A stretch of DNA of 64,000 nucleotides from Lachnospiraceae bacterium (lineage in GTDB: Bacteria > Bacillota > Clostridia > Lachnospirales > Lachnospiraceae), in assembly GCA_024685005.1 (NCBI GenBank), contig JAIKWF010000071.1, positions 1-64,000 on the forward strand, given 5' to 3'. This document shows, one piece after another, positions 34,718-44,175 of this stretch (positions are counted from its first letter, which is position 1; each line of letters starts with the position of its first letter). The notes under the pieces were generated by a model. It made no database searches. It saw only the letters and a program-made list of their open reading frames with translations, and was not told where the DNA came from. The translations under genes were made by a program, and so were the position numbers.

Positions 34718-36694
34718 TTACGCTTCTTCTGACAAACCCTTCAGTTCATCCCCCAGATCCTCCAGTTCCCGGAGCCATACCCGGCTGGTGGCATCGGAAG
34801 GCATACGCAGATCTCCCCTGGGAGAAAGGGTAACAGAACCTACCTTCGGTCCGTCCGGCAGGCAGGAACGTTTGAACTGCTGGCTGAAAAATCTCCGGCA
34901 GAACACCGTCAGCCATTTGAATATGGTTTCCGCATCGAAGTATTCTTTTCCCTCTTCCTGTTCCTCCTGCTCCGGGCAGATGAATGCCTGACAGGCCAAT
35001 CGGAAAATCTTTCTGGGAGAGAAGCCCCAACGCATCATATAGTAAAGGAAAAAGTCGTGGAGGGTATAAGGCCCCACCAGATCCTCTGTTCTTTGAGAGA
35101 TCACGCCGTCCTTGGGTGGCAGAAGTTCCGGGCTGACAGGTGTGTCAAGTATATCCAGAAGTACGCCGCATAGGCCTTCATCTCCGCAGGTATCCGCATA
35201 AAAACGAACCAGATGACGCACCAGTGTCTTGGGAATGGAACCGTTTACGCCGTACATACTCATATGGTCACCGTTGTAGGTTGCCCATCCCAATGCCAGC
35301 TCTGAAAGATCACCCGTTCCGATGACCATACCGTTTTTCTGATTTGCCAGATCCATCAGAATCTGTGTCCGCTCTCTTGCCTGGGCATTTTCATAGGTCA
35401 CATCGTGATTGTCCGGATCCTGACCGATATCCGCAAAGTGCTGCATCACCGCTTTGGTGATATCGATATCCATAAGCTCCGCTCCCAGCCTGTCTGCAAG
35501 CTTTACCGCATTGTCCTTGGTTCTGTCCGTTGTTCCGAATCCCGGCATGGTTACGGCCAGAATGTTTTTTCTGGGAAGATCACAGATATCCATGGCCTTG
35601 GCAACCACCAAAAGGGCCAGGGTGGAATCCAGTCCTCCGGATAGTCCGATCACCGGGGTCTTGCAGCCGGTATGCTCCATCCGCTTTGCCAGACCCAATG
35701 CCTGAATGGCAAAAATCTCCTTACATCGTTGCTGTCTTTTGGAGGGATCATCCGGTACAAAGGGCTTTCTGGCAAACTGCCTGTCAATTTCCGTTTCCTG
35801 TCTGATGAGCGTGCAGCCCACCAACAGATAATCGGAGTTTTTCTCCGTGGCAAAGCTGGTCATTCTTCTTCTCTGGGCACGGATCCTTTCGATATCCAGA
35901 TCCGCATATACGGCCCCGTTGGTATAGCCGGTGCTCTCTGCAAGGATCGTTCCGTTTTCCGCAATGAGGTCATGTCCGCAGAATACAAGGTCCTGGGTGG
36001 ATTCTCCATATCCTGCTCCCGCATACAGATAAGCACAGCAAAGTTTTGCGGAAACGGAGCGGATCAGCATCCTCCGGTAATCCCGTTTCCCCACCACTTC
36101 ATTGGAAGCCGACAGGTTCACAATGACTGTGGCACCGTTTAAGGCATGCTTTACGGAAGGCGGCTCCGGCGCCCACAGATCCTCGCAGATCTCCACGGCG
36201 ATCCCCAGTCCCTGCATAGCATCTGATTCAAAGATCATATCTGTACCAAGAGGATAATCTTCCCCGTCAAATTCCGTCATCACCGGCTGTTTCATGCCGC
36301 TCTCAAAATGTCTTCCTTCATAAAACTCCCCATACATGGGCAGGTTCACCTTGGGCACAAACCCCATCAGTTCTCCGCAGTTGATCACCGCTGCCACATT
36401 GTAAAGCTTATTCCTGTGTTCTAAGGGCAGCCCCACGAAAAAGACGGCATCCATTCCGTCGCTGTGGGCGATGATCTGCAAAAGGGCCTCCCTGGCACTT
36501 GTCAGCAGGGATTCCTGAAAAAACAGATCCTCACAGGTATATCCGGTAATGCAAAGCTCCGGGAACACCACGATCTTTGCTCCCGCCGTCTCTGCGTCGT
36601 CCATCATCTCCATAATACGATCCGCATTGTAATACGGGTCAGCCACCCGAACCTTCGGTGTCATTACCGCTGCTTTGATAAATCCGTCCTGCAT
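34718..36694 (-). CDS. nadE: Glutamine-dependent NAD+ synthetase
   Basis: A 658-residue two-domain enzyme. The nitrilase-fold glutaminase (about 1-290) has the Glu in VVFPELCITGYTCEDLFFQ, the Lys in PKVNLP and the Cys in VEICEDLWAPEPP. The synthetase domain carries the PP-loop GLSGGLDSTLALLV near 360, IGTGDLSELALGWATYNGDH and the Mg-binding segments. It makes NAD from deamido-NAD, ATP and glutamine. The start is ATG at 36694 with AAGGAGG upstream. It follows hslO by 21 bases in the same operon. Confidence 0.97.
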   Translation of the reverse strand: MQDGFIKAAVMTPKVRVADPYYNADRIMEMMDDAETAGAKIVVFPELCITGYTCEDLFFQESLLTSAREALLQIIAHSDGMDAVFFVGLPLEHRNKLYNVAAVINCGELMGFVPKVNLPMYGEFYEGRHFESGMKQPVMTEFDGEDYPLGTDMIFESDAMQGLGIAVEICEDLWAPEPPSVKHALNGATVIVNLSASNEVVGKRDYRRMLIRSVSAKLCCAYLYAGAGYGESTQDLVFCGHDLIAENGTILAESTGYTNGAVYADLDIERIRAQRRRMTSFATEKNSDYLLVGCTLIRQETEIDRQFARKPFVPDDPSKRQQRCKEIFAIQALGLAKRMEHTGCKTPVIGLSGGLDSTLALLVVAKAMDICDLPRKNILAVTMPGFGTTDRTKDNAVKLADRLGAELMDIDITKAVMQHFADIGQDPDNHDVTYENAQARERTQILMDLANQKNGMVIGTGDLSELALGWATYNGDHMSMYGVNGSIPKTLVRHLVRFYADTCGDEGLCGVLLDILDTPVSPELLPPKDGVISQRTEDLVGPYTLHDFFLYYMMRWGFSPRKIFRLACQAFICPEQEEQEEGKEYFDAETIFKWLTVFCRRFFSQQFKRSCLPDGPKVGSVTLSPRGDLRMPSDATSRVWLRELEDLGDELKGLSEEA

Positions 36695-36715
36695 AGCTTT
36701 GCCTCCTTTAGTAGA

Positions 36716-37624
36716 TTACCGGTCTTTTTTCCGCTCCTCATAGATCTCCCGGATGGTATCGGGAGAAAACTGATAGGCACTGTTGCAAAAATGGCACTTC
36801 ACTTCCACGTCTCTGTCCTCTTCCATCAGTTCCGCCAGATCCTTTTCATTCAGGGAATAAAGCACCTTTGCAATCTTTTTTCTGCTGCAGTCGCAATAAA
36901 ATACGCTCTCGCTGCGCTGCTCTGTTTTCGGATCCAGTCCCTCCAGAATCTGCTCCAGGATCTGCTCGGGGCTCATACCCCGGTCCAAAAGATCCGTCAC
37001 GGAAGTAACCCCTGCCAGATTCTGTTCCAGCCGGGTAAGGGTTTCATCCGATGCCTCCGGCATGGCCTGTATGATAAAGCCTCCGGCACATTTTACCTCT
37101 CCCGTCTCTTTTTTCAGCAGCACTCCCAGTCCCACTGCAGAAGGGATCTGCTCGGAAGTGGCAAAATAATAGGTCAGGTCTTCCGCAATCTCTCCCGTCA
37201 CCAGTTCGCTGGTTCCCGCGAAGGGCTCTTTCAGACCCAGATCTCGGATCACCGTCAGGGTGCCGTATCCTAAGGCGCCTCCCACATCCAGCTTGTGGTC
37301 CGCTCTGGCATATCCTTCAAAAACAGGATTGTTCACATATCCCTTTACATGGCCCTTCCCGTCTGCCGTCACCGTCAATCCGCCGATGGGACCGTCGCAG
37401 CGGATCTGAAGGGTCAGCATATCCGCAGCATTTTTCTGCATGCTTCCCATCATAGCGCCCGCAGTAAGAAGCCGTCCCAGGGCAGCCGTAGCCACAGGGG
37501 ATGTGCCGTGACAGGATCTGGCAAATTCGCACATATCCCCGCTACTGATGGCAAACGCCCGAAGCTGCAGGCCCGCCGCAGTCATCCGGACGATATAATC
37601 ATTGCTTTTATATTCTTTTTCCAT
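36716..37624 (-). CDS. hslO: Hsp33 redox-regulated chaperone
   Basis: 302 residues. The N-terminal core (RAFAISSGDMCEFARSCHGTSPVATAALGRLLTAGAMMG; GPIGGLTVTADGKGHVKGYVNNP) and the C-terminal zinc switch (YCDCSRKK near 243 and CHFCNSAY near 276, the CxC...CxxC pattern) are intact. Hsp33 is activated by disulphide formation under oxidative stress and holds unfolded proteins. It is two bases from the methyltransferase gene upstream and 21 from nadE downstream. Confidence 0.96.
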   Translation of the reverse strand: MEKEYKSNDYIVRMTAAGLQLRAFAISSGDMCEFARSCHGTSPVATAALGRLLTAGAMMGSMQKNAADMLTLQIRCDGPIGGLTVTADGKGHVKGYVNNPVFEGYARADHKLDVGGALGYGTLTVIRDLGLKEPFAGTSELVTGEIAEDLTYYFATSEQIPSAVGLGVLLKKETGEVKCAGGFIIQAMPEASDETLTRLEQNLAGVTSVTDLLDRGMSPEQILEQILEGLDPKTEQRSESVFYCDCSRKKIAKVLYSLNEKDLAELMEEDRDVEVKCHFCNSAYQFSPDTIREIYEERKKDR

Positions 37625-37626
37625 TC

Positions 37627-38391
37627 CTATAAAGGCTCCTTCATTTGTTCTTTTGCCACTACCAGATAGCGGCCCGGATCATCTTCTATGCCCAGCTCCT
37701 CCATGGTCATGGCCGATAAAAATAAAAGTCCCGCCTTTTCCAGAAGCCTGCGTATGGTTTCCGGATCATAGCCCTTCTGGATGTGTGTCTCCTGCATCCG
37801 CTCAAACAGTCCGCTTTCCTCTTTTTTCAGAAAAACCGTAAGATTGCATTCGTTGATGCCGCTTTCGCTGTCAAAGTAATTGTCCCAGATAAAAGAACTG
37901 TTTTCCCGGTTCTCTGCAATGGTCACGCTGCCGATGCCGGTTTCATATTTTTCCCGGGTATTGAAGTCAAACAGAAAAATTCCTCCCGGATCCAGGTAAT
38001 TGTTCACCAGGCGGAACACTTCTTCCACCTGCTCCTCTGAGAGCAGATAATTGATGCTGTCGCAGGCCATGGTAACGGCACGCACCGTACCGTAAAGCTC
38101 AAACTCGCACATATCCTGCTGCAGAAAAAGGATTTTTCCCTCCGGATCCTTTTTTCTGGCCAGATCCAGCATTCTGTCCGACAGATCGATGCCGATCATA
38201 TCGTATCCCCGCTGCATCAGCCGGAAAGTCATATTCCCCGTTCCGCAGGCCAGGTCGCAGACAAGCCCATCGTCGATACCATGACTTTGCAGGATCTGCG
38301 AATAGCGCTCTGCCCAGATATCATAGGGAACGTTGTCCATAAACTCGTCATAAACCTCCGCAAAACCGGAGTAAGGGTTTTCTTCCATCAT
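37627..38391 (-). CDS. Class I SAM-dependent methyltransferase
   Basis: About 254 residues. Motif I is VCDLACGTGNMTFRLMQRG near 44-62, then DMIGIDLSDRMLDLARKK, CEFELYGTVRAVTMACDSINYLL and a C-terminal part with HIQKGYDPETIRRLLEKAGL, a layout common in Clostridial methyltransferases of unknown substrate. The start is ambiguous: ATG at 38397 is three bases from GGGAG, ATG at 38391 is nine bases away; the latter is given. It is packed in the operon between the export protein and hslO. Confidence 0.85.
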   Translation of the reverse strand: MMEENPYSGFAEVYDEFMDNVPYDIWAERYSQILQSHGIDDGLVCDLACGTGNMTFRLMQRGYDMIGIDLSDRMLDLARKKDPEGKILFLQQDMCEFELYGTVRAVTMACDSINYLLSEEQVEEVFRLVNNYLDPGGIFLFDFNTREKYETGIGSVTIAENRENSSFIWDNYFDSESGINECNLTVFLKKEESGLFERMQETHIQKGYDPETIRRLLEKAGLLFLSAMTMEELGIEDDPGRYLVVAKEQMKEPL

Positions 38392-38404
38392 GCCCATCTT
38401 CTCC

Positions 38405-38887
38405 CTAGAATATCATTCCCAAAGCACCGAAGACGCCGGCCGAAACCAGCCACATGATCACGCCTGCCAGCAAAACTCCCAGCATAACAGCAGCCACCGA
38501 AGATTTGAAATCCATATCCAGAATGCTTGCTGCCAGGGTTCCTGTCCAGGCTCCCGTTCCCGGAAGCGGGATCCCCACAAATAAGAGCAGGGCCACAAAA
38601 AGACCACGTCCGGCCTTTTCCTCCAGACGGCGGCCGCCTTTTTCTCCCTTCTCCAGACAGAAGGTGAAAAACTTTCCGATCACCGGCTTATCCTTACCCC
38701 ATAAAAGCACCTTGCGGGCAAAGAAAAAGATCACCGGTACCGGGAGCATATTCCCCACAACGGAAAGAATGTATACATTTAAAACAGGCAGTTCCATCTT
38801 AACGCCAAAGGGGATGGCACCGCGAAGCTCAACAAGCGGCACCATGGATACCAGAAAAACAAGGATGTATTTTGTAATTTCACTCAT
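38405..38887 (-). CDS. Small multidrug export-type membrane protein (COG2426-like)
   Basis: 160 residues with four or five membrane segments. VSMVPLVELRGAIPFGVKM near the N-terminus and LFVGIPLPGTGAWTGTLAAS near residue 105 are the two signatures of the 'small multi-drug export protein' family; that name is historical and the substrate is not established. The ribosome site is weak (GAGAG about 13 bases upstream). It follows hisC by 24 bases. Confidence 0.85.
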   Translation of the reverse strand: MSEITKYILVFLVSMVPLVELRGAIPFGVKMELPVLNVYILSVVGNMLPVPVIFFFARKVLLWGKDKPVIGKFFTFCLEKGEKGGRRLEEKAGRGLFVALLLFVGIPLPGTGAWTGTLAASILDMDFKSSVAAVMLGVLLAGVIMWLVSAGVFGALGMIF

Positions 38888-38911
38888 TTGTAATGCTATT
38901 CTCTCTTTCGA

Positions 38912-39961
38912 TTATTTTAGATAAACTTCCAAAAAGCTGATGACACGATCCATCTGCTCCGGCGTTCCGATGGTCACCCGCAGGTAATCCTCGATTCCCG
39001 GTATATCAAAGCGTCTGACAAAGATGTTCTGGCTTCGGAGAGCTTCAAACAGTTCCTTTCCGGACACCCTCGGGTGGCGGATAAACAAAAAGTTTGTAGC
39101 CGAATCCGTCATTTCAAATCCCAGGGCCTTCAGCTTTTCCTTTGTCTCTTCTCTGGTGGCGATGATCTTTTGGGTGATCTCCTTAAAATATTCCTCATCC
39201 CGCAGGGTTGCAACACCGATCCTGATGGAAGGCATGTTCATGGTATAGGAATTGATAGAATACTTCACATCCTTTAAGTAGGAGATCAGCTTCGGATTAC
39301 CGATGGCGAATCCGATCCGCATACCTGCCATGGCTCTGGACTTGGAAAAAGTCTGTACCACCAGCAGATTGTCGTATTTTTCCGTCAGGGGAATGGCGCT
39401 TTCCGATCCGAAGTCAATGTAGGCCTCGTCCACAACCACCACGCAGTCCGGATGATTCTTTACCATCTCTTCCACAAAGGATAAGGGTTCGTAAATCCCC
39501 GTGGGTGCATTGGGATTGGCAAAAATGATGCCTCCCGCATCCGGGCGGGACATCATCTGAATGTGCCAGTCATCGGTCAGCGGTACTTTTTCATAAGGGA
39601 TCCTGTAAAGATCTGCCCACACCTCATAGAAGGAGTAGGTGATCTCCGGGAACAGCAGTACGTTTCCGTTCGTAAAAAACGTTAAAAAGATCTGGGCCAG
39701 TACATCGTCCGATCCCACCCCCACAAAAATCCTGTCTTCAGGGACTCTGTAATAAGACGCCAGAGATTTGACAAGCTCGGAAGCTTCCGCATCCGGATAC
39801 AGCCTGAAGTCCGAAGCATTCATAAGGGTAAGCTCCTGGGCCGCCAAAGGCGACGGCGGATAGGGGCACTCATTGGTATTGATCTTGATCATGTCGGGAA
39901 ATTTCGGCTGTTCTCCCGGAACATAGGGAACCACCGATCTGACTTTTTCTTCCCAGCTCAT
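38912..39961 (-). CDS. hisC: Histidinol-phosphate aminotransferase
   Basis: A 349-residue fold-type I PLP aminotransferase. The PLP lysine is in VVQTFSKSRAMAGMRIGFA near 220; IIFANPNAPTGIYEP, VVVDEAYIDF and the C-terminal RRFDIPGIEDYLRVTIGT support HisC. It converts imidazole acetol phosphate to histidinol phosphate; related enzymes act on aromatic amino acids and no other his gene is in the window, so the substrate is not certain. Start ATG at 39961 with GGAGG upstream. It lies 12 bases after a GT-C-like membrane protein. Confidence 0.9.
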   Translation of the reverse strand: MSWEEKVRSVVPYVPGEQPKFPDMIKINTNECPYPPSPLAAQELTLMNASDFRLYPDAEASELVKSLASYYRVPEDRIFVGVGSDDVLAQIFLTFFTNGNVLLFPEITYSFYEVWADLYRIPYEKVPLTDDWHIQMMSRPDAGGIIFANPNAPTGIYEPLSFVEEMVKNHPDCVVVVDEAYIDFGSESAIPLTEKYDNLLVVQTFSKSRAMAGMRIGFAIGNPKLISYLKDVKYSINSYTMNMPSIRIGVATLRDEEYFKEITQKIIATREETKEKLKALGFEMTDSATNFLFIRHPRVSGKELFEALRSQNIFVRRFDIPGIEDYLRVTIGTPEQMDRVISFLEVYLK

Positions 39962-39973
39962 TTCATATCCTCC

Positions 39974-41764
39974 TTATCGTTTCAGATAGATCCAGCAAAT
40001 GCTGCCATTCTGGCGCAGATCCGAAATCTCATACCGGTCCGCAAGCCATTTGCCGAATTCATTTTCTTTAAAAAACTTCTCCCTGTCATCCACTGTATTT
40101 TTGGAAATAAATACCACTTCCGGCAGACTGGGGACAAACTGCGTAAAATACCGGATCCACTGGCTGTCAAAAGCCGGCGTACTAATGGTGGACGGTATCA
40201 GATAGGACGAGTCTGCGCTAAGGGACAGGATCTGGTCCGTTCCTAAAACCGTAGCGCTTTTCGTTTCACTTGTTATTTTATTAACCGTCTCCCGCTGCTC
40301 TTTTTCCTCCTGCCAGTCCTCCGGCAGCAGGTAAATCCCTTTCTGGGGTCCTGCCGTTACAGCTATGCGCTTTTGCAGGATATCTGCCGGAAAATACTCG
40401 GTATATCTGACATAAAACCCTTTGCACATCAGAAGTGAAAGGGTAAAGGCCACAAAAGCAACGATCATATCTGCCGGCACTTGATCCACCTGATCCAGCA
40501 AGTAGGCTGCCATAAACACGATACCCACCACAAGGTAGGAGCTGCTGGCTGCAGGTCCCACATTGGAGGCTGCCAGTATTCCTAAAAAAGCAGCTGTTGT
40601 TAAAATCTGAACTGCATGACAGATCACAGGGAAATCCTTTCCCTCTGTGCTTTTCTTCTTGTCTCCCGCTTTCGCCCTACTGCTGCCGCGGCCCGAAACT
40701 GCCAGGGCCATCATAAGAAGCCAGATCAAAAGCAGTCTTGCCTGGAAGTGAAAGGGTCCCATGGCGATCCCCACAAACCGTCCGAATATCATCAGCAGGG
40801 AGGTGACAAACATAACTCCCATACAGCCGGCCTGCAGGATCCGGACCATCCCCGGTCTGCCGGATTTCTCCGCCCCCTTTTTTGAATCAAAGAAGAAGCA
40901 AAGACCTGCGCCGCAGGGAAAACCTGCAACCGCAAATACCAGCCACTGCTTGGCTACATTAGCCCACTGGCTTATATATAACAGCAGTTTTTGTTTTCCT
41001 TCCAAAGAATGGCTTCCGTCAGAGAGCAGATTCGGGATCACTCCGGCAAACTCATGAAGGGATACGCGCCGCAGCACCAGCCCCAGGAACAGCAGAGCCA
41101 TTACGCCGCACACCAGAGTAACAATGATTGATTTTTTAATTCTTGTTTTAATTTCACTGTCTTTTTCGCAGAACAAATACAGAAAAAGCAATGCCGGATA
41201 TAACAGGAGCATGCCGGGGTAACCCAAAACCGTAAGACCCAGGGCAATACCGCTCAATGCAGAAACGTATGTTTTTTTATTCCTTCTTTCCAGACACAAA
41301 CACCCTACAAGAAGGGTCATTCCCCATACCTGCTGCATGGAAAAATCCATGGTCACCATCCATTTGGGAAGGAGATTAAAGTAGATCAGCGCGGGGATGT
41401 ATACCCTGTATGAACCGGCGCTTCTGTGCAAATGCACAGTCAACAGGTGCCAGATCAAAGCCGTCATCATCACATGGATCAGTGTCGTCACAATCCGAAG
41501 ATACAGGACAATGCCCTCCGCAGACCCTGTAACAACCAAAAAGATCTTCATAAAAAAAGCGGGGAGCAGGGATGACGTCTGGTGGATTTCCCACATTTCC
41601 CCGAAAAGCCGGTCCCCCGAAAGAAGACGATAGGGCATGGCGATGGCATAGCCTTCGTCAATGTCAAACCCGATAAAGAGCTTTACCACCGCCGCGGCTG
41701 CCGATAAAAACAGCAGAAGATACAGCAGTGCCGCTTCCTGTTTCTGTTTATCCTTAAGCTGCAT
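39974..41764 (-). CDS. Polytopic membrane protein, probable GT-C glycosyltransferase
   Basis: 596 residues with about eleven membrane segments. The first extracytoplasmic loop contains IGFDIDEGYAIAMPYRLLSGDRLFGEMWEIHQ, with an acidic pair (DIDEG) of the kind used by GT-C/PMT-type glycosyltransferases. The C-terminal 110 residues are soluble (DQILSLSADSSYLIPS ... YFTQFVPSLPEVVFISKN). Donor and acceptor are unknown. The start at 41764 has GGAGG five bases upstream; the ATG at 41782 has no site. A promoter lies at 41857-41885, with a GC-rich leader of about 85 bases. Confidence 0.8.
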   Translation of the reverse strand: MQLKDKQKQEAALLYLLLFLSAAAAVVKLFIGFDIDEGYAIAMPYRLLSGDRLFGEMWEIHQTSSLLPAFFMKIFLVVTGSAEGIVLYLRIVTTLIHVMMTALIWHLLTVHLHRSAGSYRVYIPALIYFNLLPKWMVTMDFSMQQVWGMTLLVGCLCLERRNKKTYVSALSGIALGLTVLGYPGMLLLYPALLFLYLFCEKDSEIKTRIKKSIIVTLVCGVMALLFLGLVLRRVSLHEFAGVIPNLLSDGSHSLEGKQKLLLYISQWANVAKQWLVFAVAGFPCGAGLCFFFDSKKGAEKSGRPGMVRILQAGCMGVMFVTSLLMIFGRFVGIAMGPFHFQARLLLIWLLMMALAVSGRGSSRAKAGDKKKSTEGKDFPVICHAVQILTTAAFLGILAASNVGPAASSSYLVVGIVFMAAYLLDQVDQVPADMIVAFVAFTLSLLMCKGFYVRYTEYFPADILQKRIAVTAGPQKGIYLLPEDWQEEKEQRETVNKITSETKSATVLGTDQILSLSADSSYLIPSTISTPAFDSQWIRYFTQFVPSLPEVVFISKNTVDDREKFFKENEFGKWLADRYEISDLRQNGSICWIYLKR

Positions 41765-41856
41765 GGCATCCTCCGCATGCATAATGCATTCATCCTGCTG
41801 CCATCCTGCAGGGCACCCGCCCCCGACCGTCCCGGCCGCTTACGCAGGACGAAAAA

Positions 41857-41885
41857 AGTATATCATAAGATAGAAGATCTGTCAT
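41857..41885 (-). promoter_or_regulatory. Promoter of the GT-C-like/hisC operon
   Basis: ATGACA (41880-41885), a 17-base spacer and TATACT (41857-41862) with an extended TGA. The -35 lies inside the 3' end of the preceding gene. In the leader, ATGCAT A ATGCAT (41777-41789) is a small palindrome next to the ribosome site. Confidence 0.6.
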
Positions 41886-42552
41886 TGTTTTTACTGCCTT
41901 GCAAAAACAGCCCGGCAATTCCGCCTGCCATAAGCAGAGACCCTAATGTAAAAAGGATTCCGGCGGCTTTTGCATGAACCGGCTGCTGCTTCCCATTTTC
42001 CGCCGGTTCCGGTTCAGGTGTTCGATCTTTGTCCCAACTCTGCTCTGATGCTTCGTCTTCGGTTTGCTTCTGCTCCGGCTCTTCTTTCCGGGGTGCCGGA
42101 TCGCTTTGCCTGCCAATTCCTGCAGGACGGCTTGTCATATGCCTGATCCCGCCGGTCCCGGCCGGCAGATGAAATGCGCCGTTTCCGCTGACGGTGTCCT
42201 TTTCCTTCTGATCGCCGCTTCCCTCCGGCTGCTCTTCCTTTGCAGATTCCTTCGGAGCGGATGCTTGTCCGGCCTTTTTCTTTCCCGGTGATGCTTTACC
42301 TGCTTTGGATGCTCCGGACGATCCGGCGGATTTCCCTGTAGCCGCATCCTTTCCCGGCTCACTGCTCTCCGAAGCCATACCTGCAGGCCCGCCTGCATCC
42401 GGCACCAAAGCTTCAGGTGGCGCATCTGCCGGCTCCGCACCGGGTCCGATCTCCGTCACTTCCTCCACAAAGGTGGCCCGGACAGGGCATGCTGTCTCTG
42501 CAGCCAGCAGCAAAGCTGCTGCCATCATCCACAGGATTCTTTTTTTCTTCAT
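41863..42552 (-). CDS. Secreted low-complexity protein with C-terminal membrane anchor
   Basis: 229 residues: an N-terminal signal (ILWMMAAALLLAAETACPVRA), about 165 residues rich in Ala, Pro, Glu, Lys, Ser and Gly without recognisable domain, then a hydrophobic segment (AAGILFTLGSLLMAGGIAGLFL) and a short polar tail. This is the shape of a wall-spanning surface protein; the sequence LPAGTGG occurs at mid-protein, but no LPXTG lies before the anchor. The start at 42552 has GGAG eight bases upstream; ATG at 42570 overlaps that site. It follows the FN3-carboxypeptidase gene by 81 bases. Function unknown. Confidence 0.75.
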   Translation of the reverse strand: MKKKRILWMMAAALLLAAETACPVRATFVEEVTEIGPGAEPADAPPEALVPDAGGPAGMASESSEPGKDAATGKSAGSSGASKAGKASPGKKKAGQASAPKESAKEEQPEGSGDQKEKDTVSGNGAFHLPAGTGGIRHMTSRPAGIGRQSDPAPRKEEPEQKQTEDEASEQSWDKDRTPEPEPAENGKQQPVHAKAAGILFTLGSLLMAGGIAGLFLQGSKNNDRSSIL

Positions 42553-42633
42553 CACAAATACTCCTTTCATTTCCCTTTTCGGAAAAATGCAAAGAGTATC
42601 GGAAAGATTCTTATGATAAGCAATTATGTTTCA

Positions 42634-44175
42634 TCAGGTTCCGAAGAAGGAAAAGTGCATATAATCGCACCGGTTTCCCCAGATTCCCTGCTTAAAACCA
42701 TATTTGTTCATGATCCTGACCACTTCTCCGTCAGTAGGGATGGAATAGGGATTCACCCCGGGCTGATACAGCTTTCCGCTGATCACCACCCCGTTGTCGA
42801 TCAGGTAGTTTTCCTCCCAATTGATGTCAATGGCCAGTCCCTCACAGTGTTCTGACCGGGAGGTTGCCCCACGCCAGCTGTAGCCTCCCACATTTTTAAT
42901 GGGGAATTTTTCTTCTCCCTCATAGATCTCCTTGAAGATCTGGGCAACGGTGGGGGCGATCTTTTCATGTACCGTCAGATAACGGTATTTTGTCACCTTT
43001 GTAACGCCGTCAGAGCCAAAATCCCATACCGCGATCCGAATGGTGGTCTGATGACTTTTCGCTTCCTCTTCCGTGGCGTATTTTACATATTTGTTCACGC
43101 CGAAGATCCGCATGGCCTTCTGGGTAAAGTCATCATTCTTCGAAGGATACAGATTAAAGGTCAGTGATTTGATCTTGGAAAAAGCAGAATAGGTTGCCTT
43201 TTTCTTTTTATTCCCGTAAGCGCAGACCTTGTAATAATATGTTTTCCCGTTTTCATGATCACGCACATAGCTGCTTGTAACGCCGCCGTTCTCCACCACT
43301 TCCGTTTTGACATACAGACCGTCTTTGACTGTGGAGCGGTAGATGATATAGCCCTTGGCCCCGGACACTTTTTTCCAGGTAAGCTGGGCTGTATTGCCGT
43401 CGATCAGGACGGCTTTCTTCAGCTTCGGCGCTTTCAGCAGTGTGGCGGATTCAATGATCTCGGATTCGCTGCTGAGCACCCTGCCGCCGGCCGCATTACT
43501 GTAGGCAACGATCTTGTAATAATACACTTTGCCGATCTTGCATTTTTTATCGGTAAAACTTTCCGTCGTCGCCTTTTTAATGGTCTTGATCACCTTGTAA
43601 TTCCGGTTTTTCTTTGTGGATCTGTACAGAATATAGCCGGATGCATCCTCCGATGCCTGCCAGCTAAGCCTGATGGACTTGGCACTGATGCCTTCCGCAG
43701 TAAATGCCCCGGGGACAGCGATCCCCGGTGTCACAGATACGGCATCAGCCATCTCTCCTTTTTCCTCCACCAGCTCCTTCGGACTGTTGTCATTATCGGA
43801 GCTGCCGCTGCCCAGATCCTTTTCCGTAACCCTGTAAGCACAGACGGAAAAAACGTAGGTTCTTCCGCTGACAAGAGGGCTTCCGTCGATGGCATCAATA
43901 CTATAGGTACTGTTATGCGTCTTTCCCACTTCCTTCCAGCCGGAAGTCTCCTGCACACAGACAATATAGCCTTCCGCTCCGGAAACGGGAACCCAGGACA
44001 GTTTCACGGACGTAATGCCCGCTTTTTCCACCTGCAACCCAAACACTTTTGCCACCGGGTTTGCTCCGTAAACCCGGCCGGGAAATACGAGCAAAGACAA
44101 CGCAAAGAGCAAAGCAGTCAGTACCGCCGCCCCAAAGATCGATGATTTCCTGTTGGCAAATCCTGCATTTTTCAT
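42634..44175 (-). CDS. Secreted FN3-like protein with VanY-type (M15) D-Ala-D-Ala carboxypeptidase domain
   Basis: 513 residues. After a signal segment (ILTALLFALSLLVFPGRVYG region), three FN3-like modules (about 40-335; for example GYILYRSTKKNRNYKVIKTIKK ... GKVYYYKIVAY) lead to a C-terminal M15 peptidase. Its zinc and catalytic motifs are complete: SEHCEGLAIDIN near 445 (SxHxxGxAxD) and DYMHFSF at the end. The family trims peptidoglycan stem peptides. Start ATG at 44175 has GGAGG seven bases upstream and overlaps the upstream gene by four bases. A wall hydrolase held by FN3 modules is inferred; many such Lachnospiraceae proteins are untested. Confidence 0.9.
   Translation of the reverse strand: MKNAGFANRKSSIFGAAVLTALLFALSLLVFPGRVYGANPVAKVFGLQVEKAGITSVKLSWVPVSGAEGYIVCVQETSGWKEVGKTHNSTYSIDAIDGSPLVSGRTYVFSVCAYRVTEKDLGSGSSDNDNSPKELVEEKGEMADAVSVTPGIAVPGAFTAEGISAKSIRLSWQASEDASGYILYRSTKKNRNYKVIKTIKKATTESFTDKKCKIGKVYYYKIVAYSNAAGGRVLSSESEIIESATLLKAPKLKKAVLIDGNTAQLTWKKVSGAKGYIIYRSTVKDGLYVKTEVVENGGVTSSYVRDHENGKTYYYKVCAYGNKKKKATYSAFSKIKSLTFNLYPSKNDDFTQKAMRIFGVNKYVKYATEEEAKSHQTTIRIAVWDFGSDGVTKVTKYRYLTVHEKIAPTVAQIFKEIYEGEEKFPIKNVGGYSWRGATSRSEHCEGLAIDINWEENYLIDNGVVISGKLYQPGVNPYSIPTDGEVVRIMNKYGFKQGIWGNRCDYMHFSFFGT

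Noticed and set aside
41777..41789. ATGCAT A ATGCAT palindrome next to the ribosome site of the GT-C-like gene
   Set aside because: Too short and AT/GC-simple to claim as an operator or RNA switch without comparison.
42135..42200. LPAGTGG in the low-complexity secreted protein as a sortase signal
   Set aside because: It lies mid-protein, is not followed by the C-terminal hydrophobic segment and does not match LPXTG exactly.
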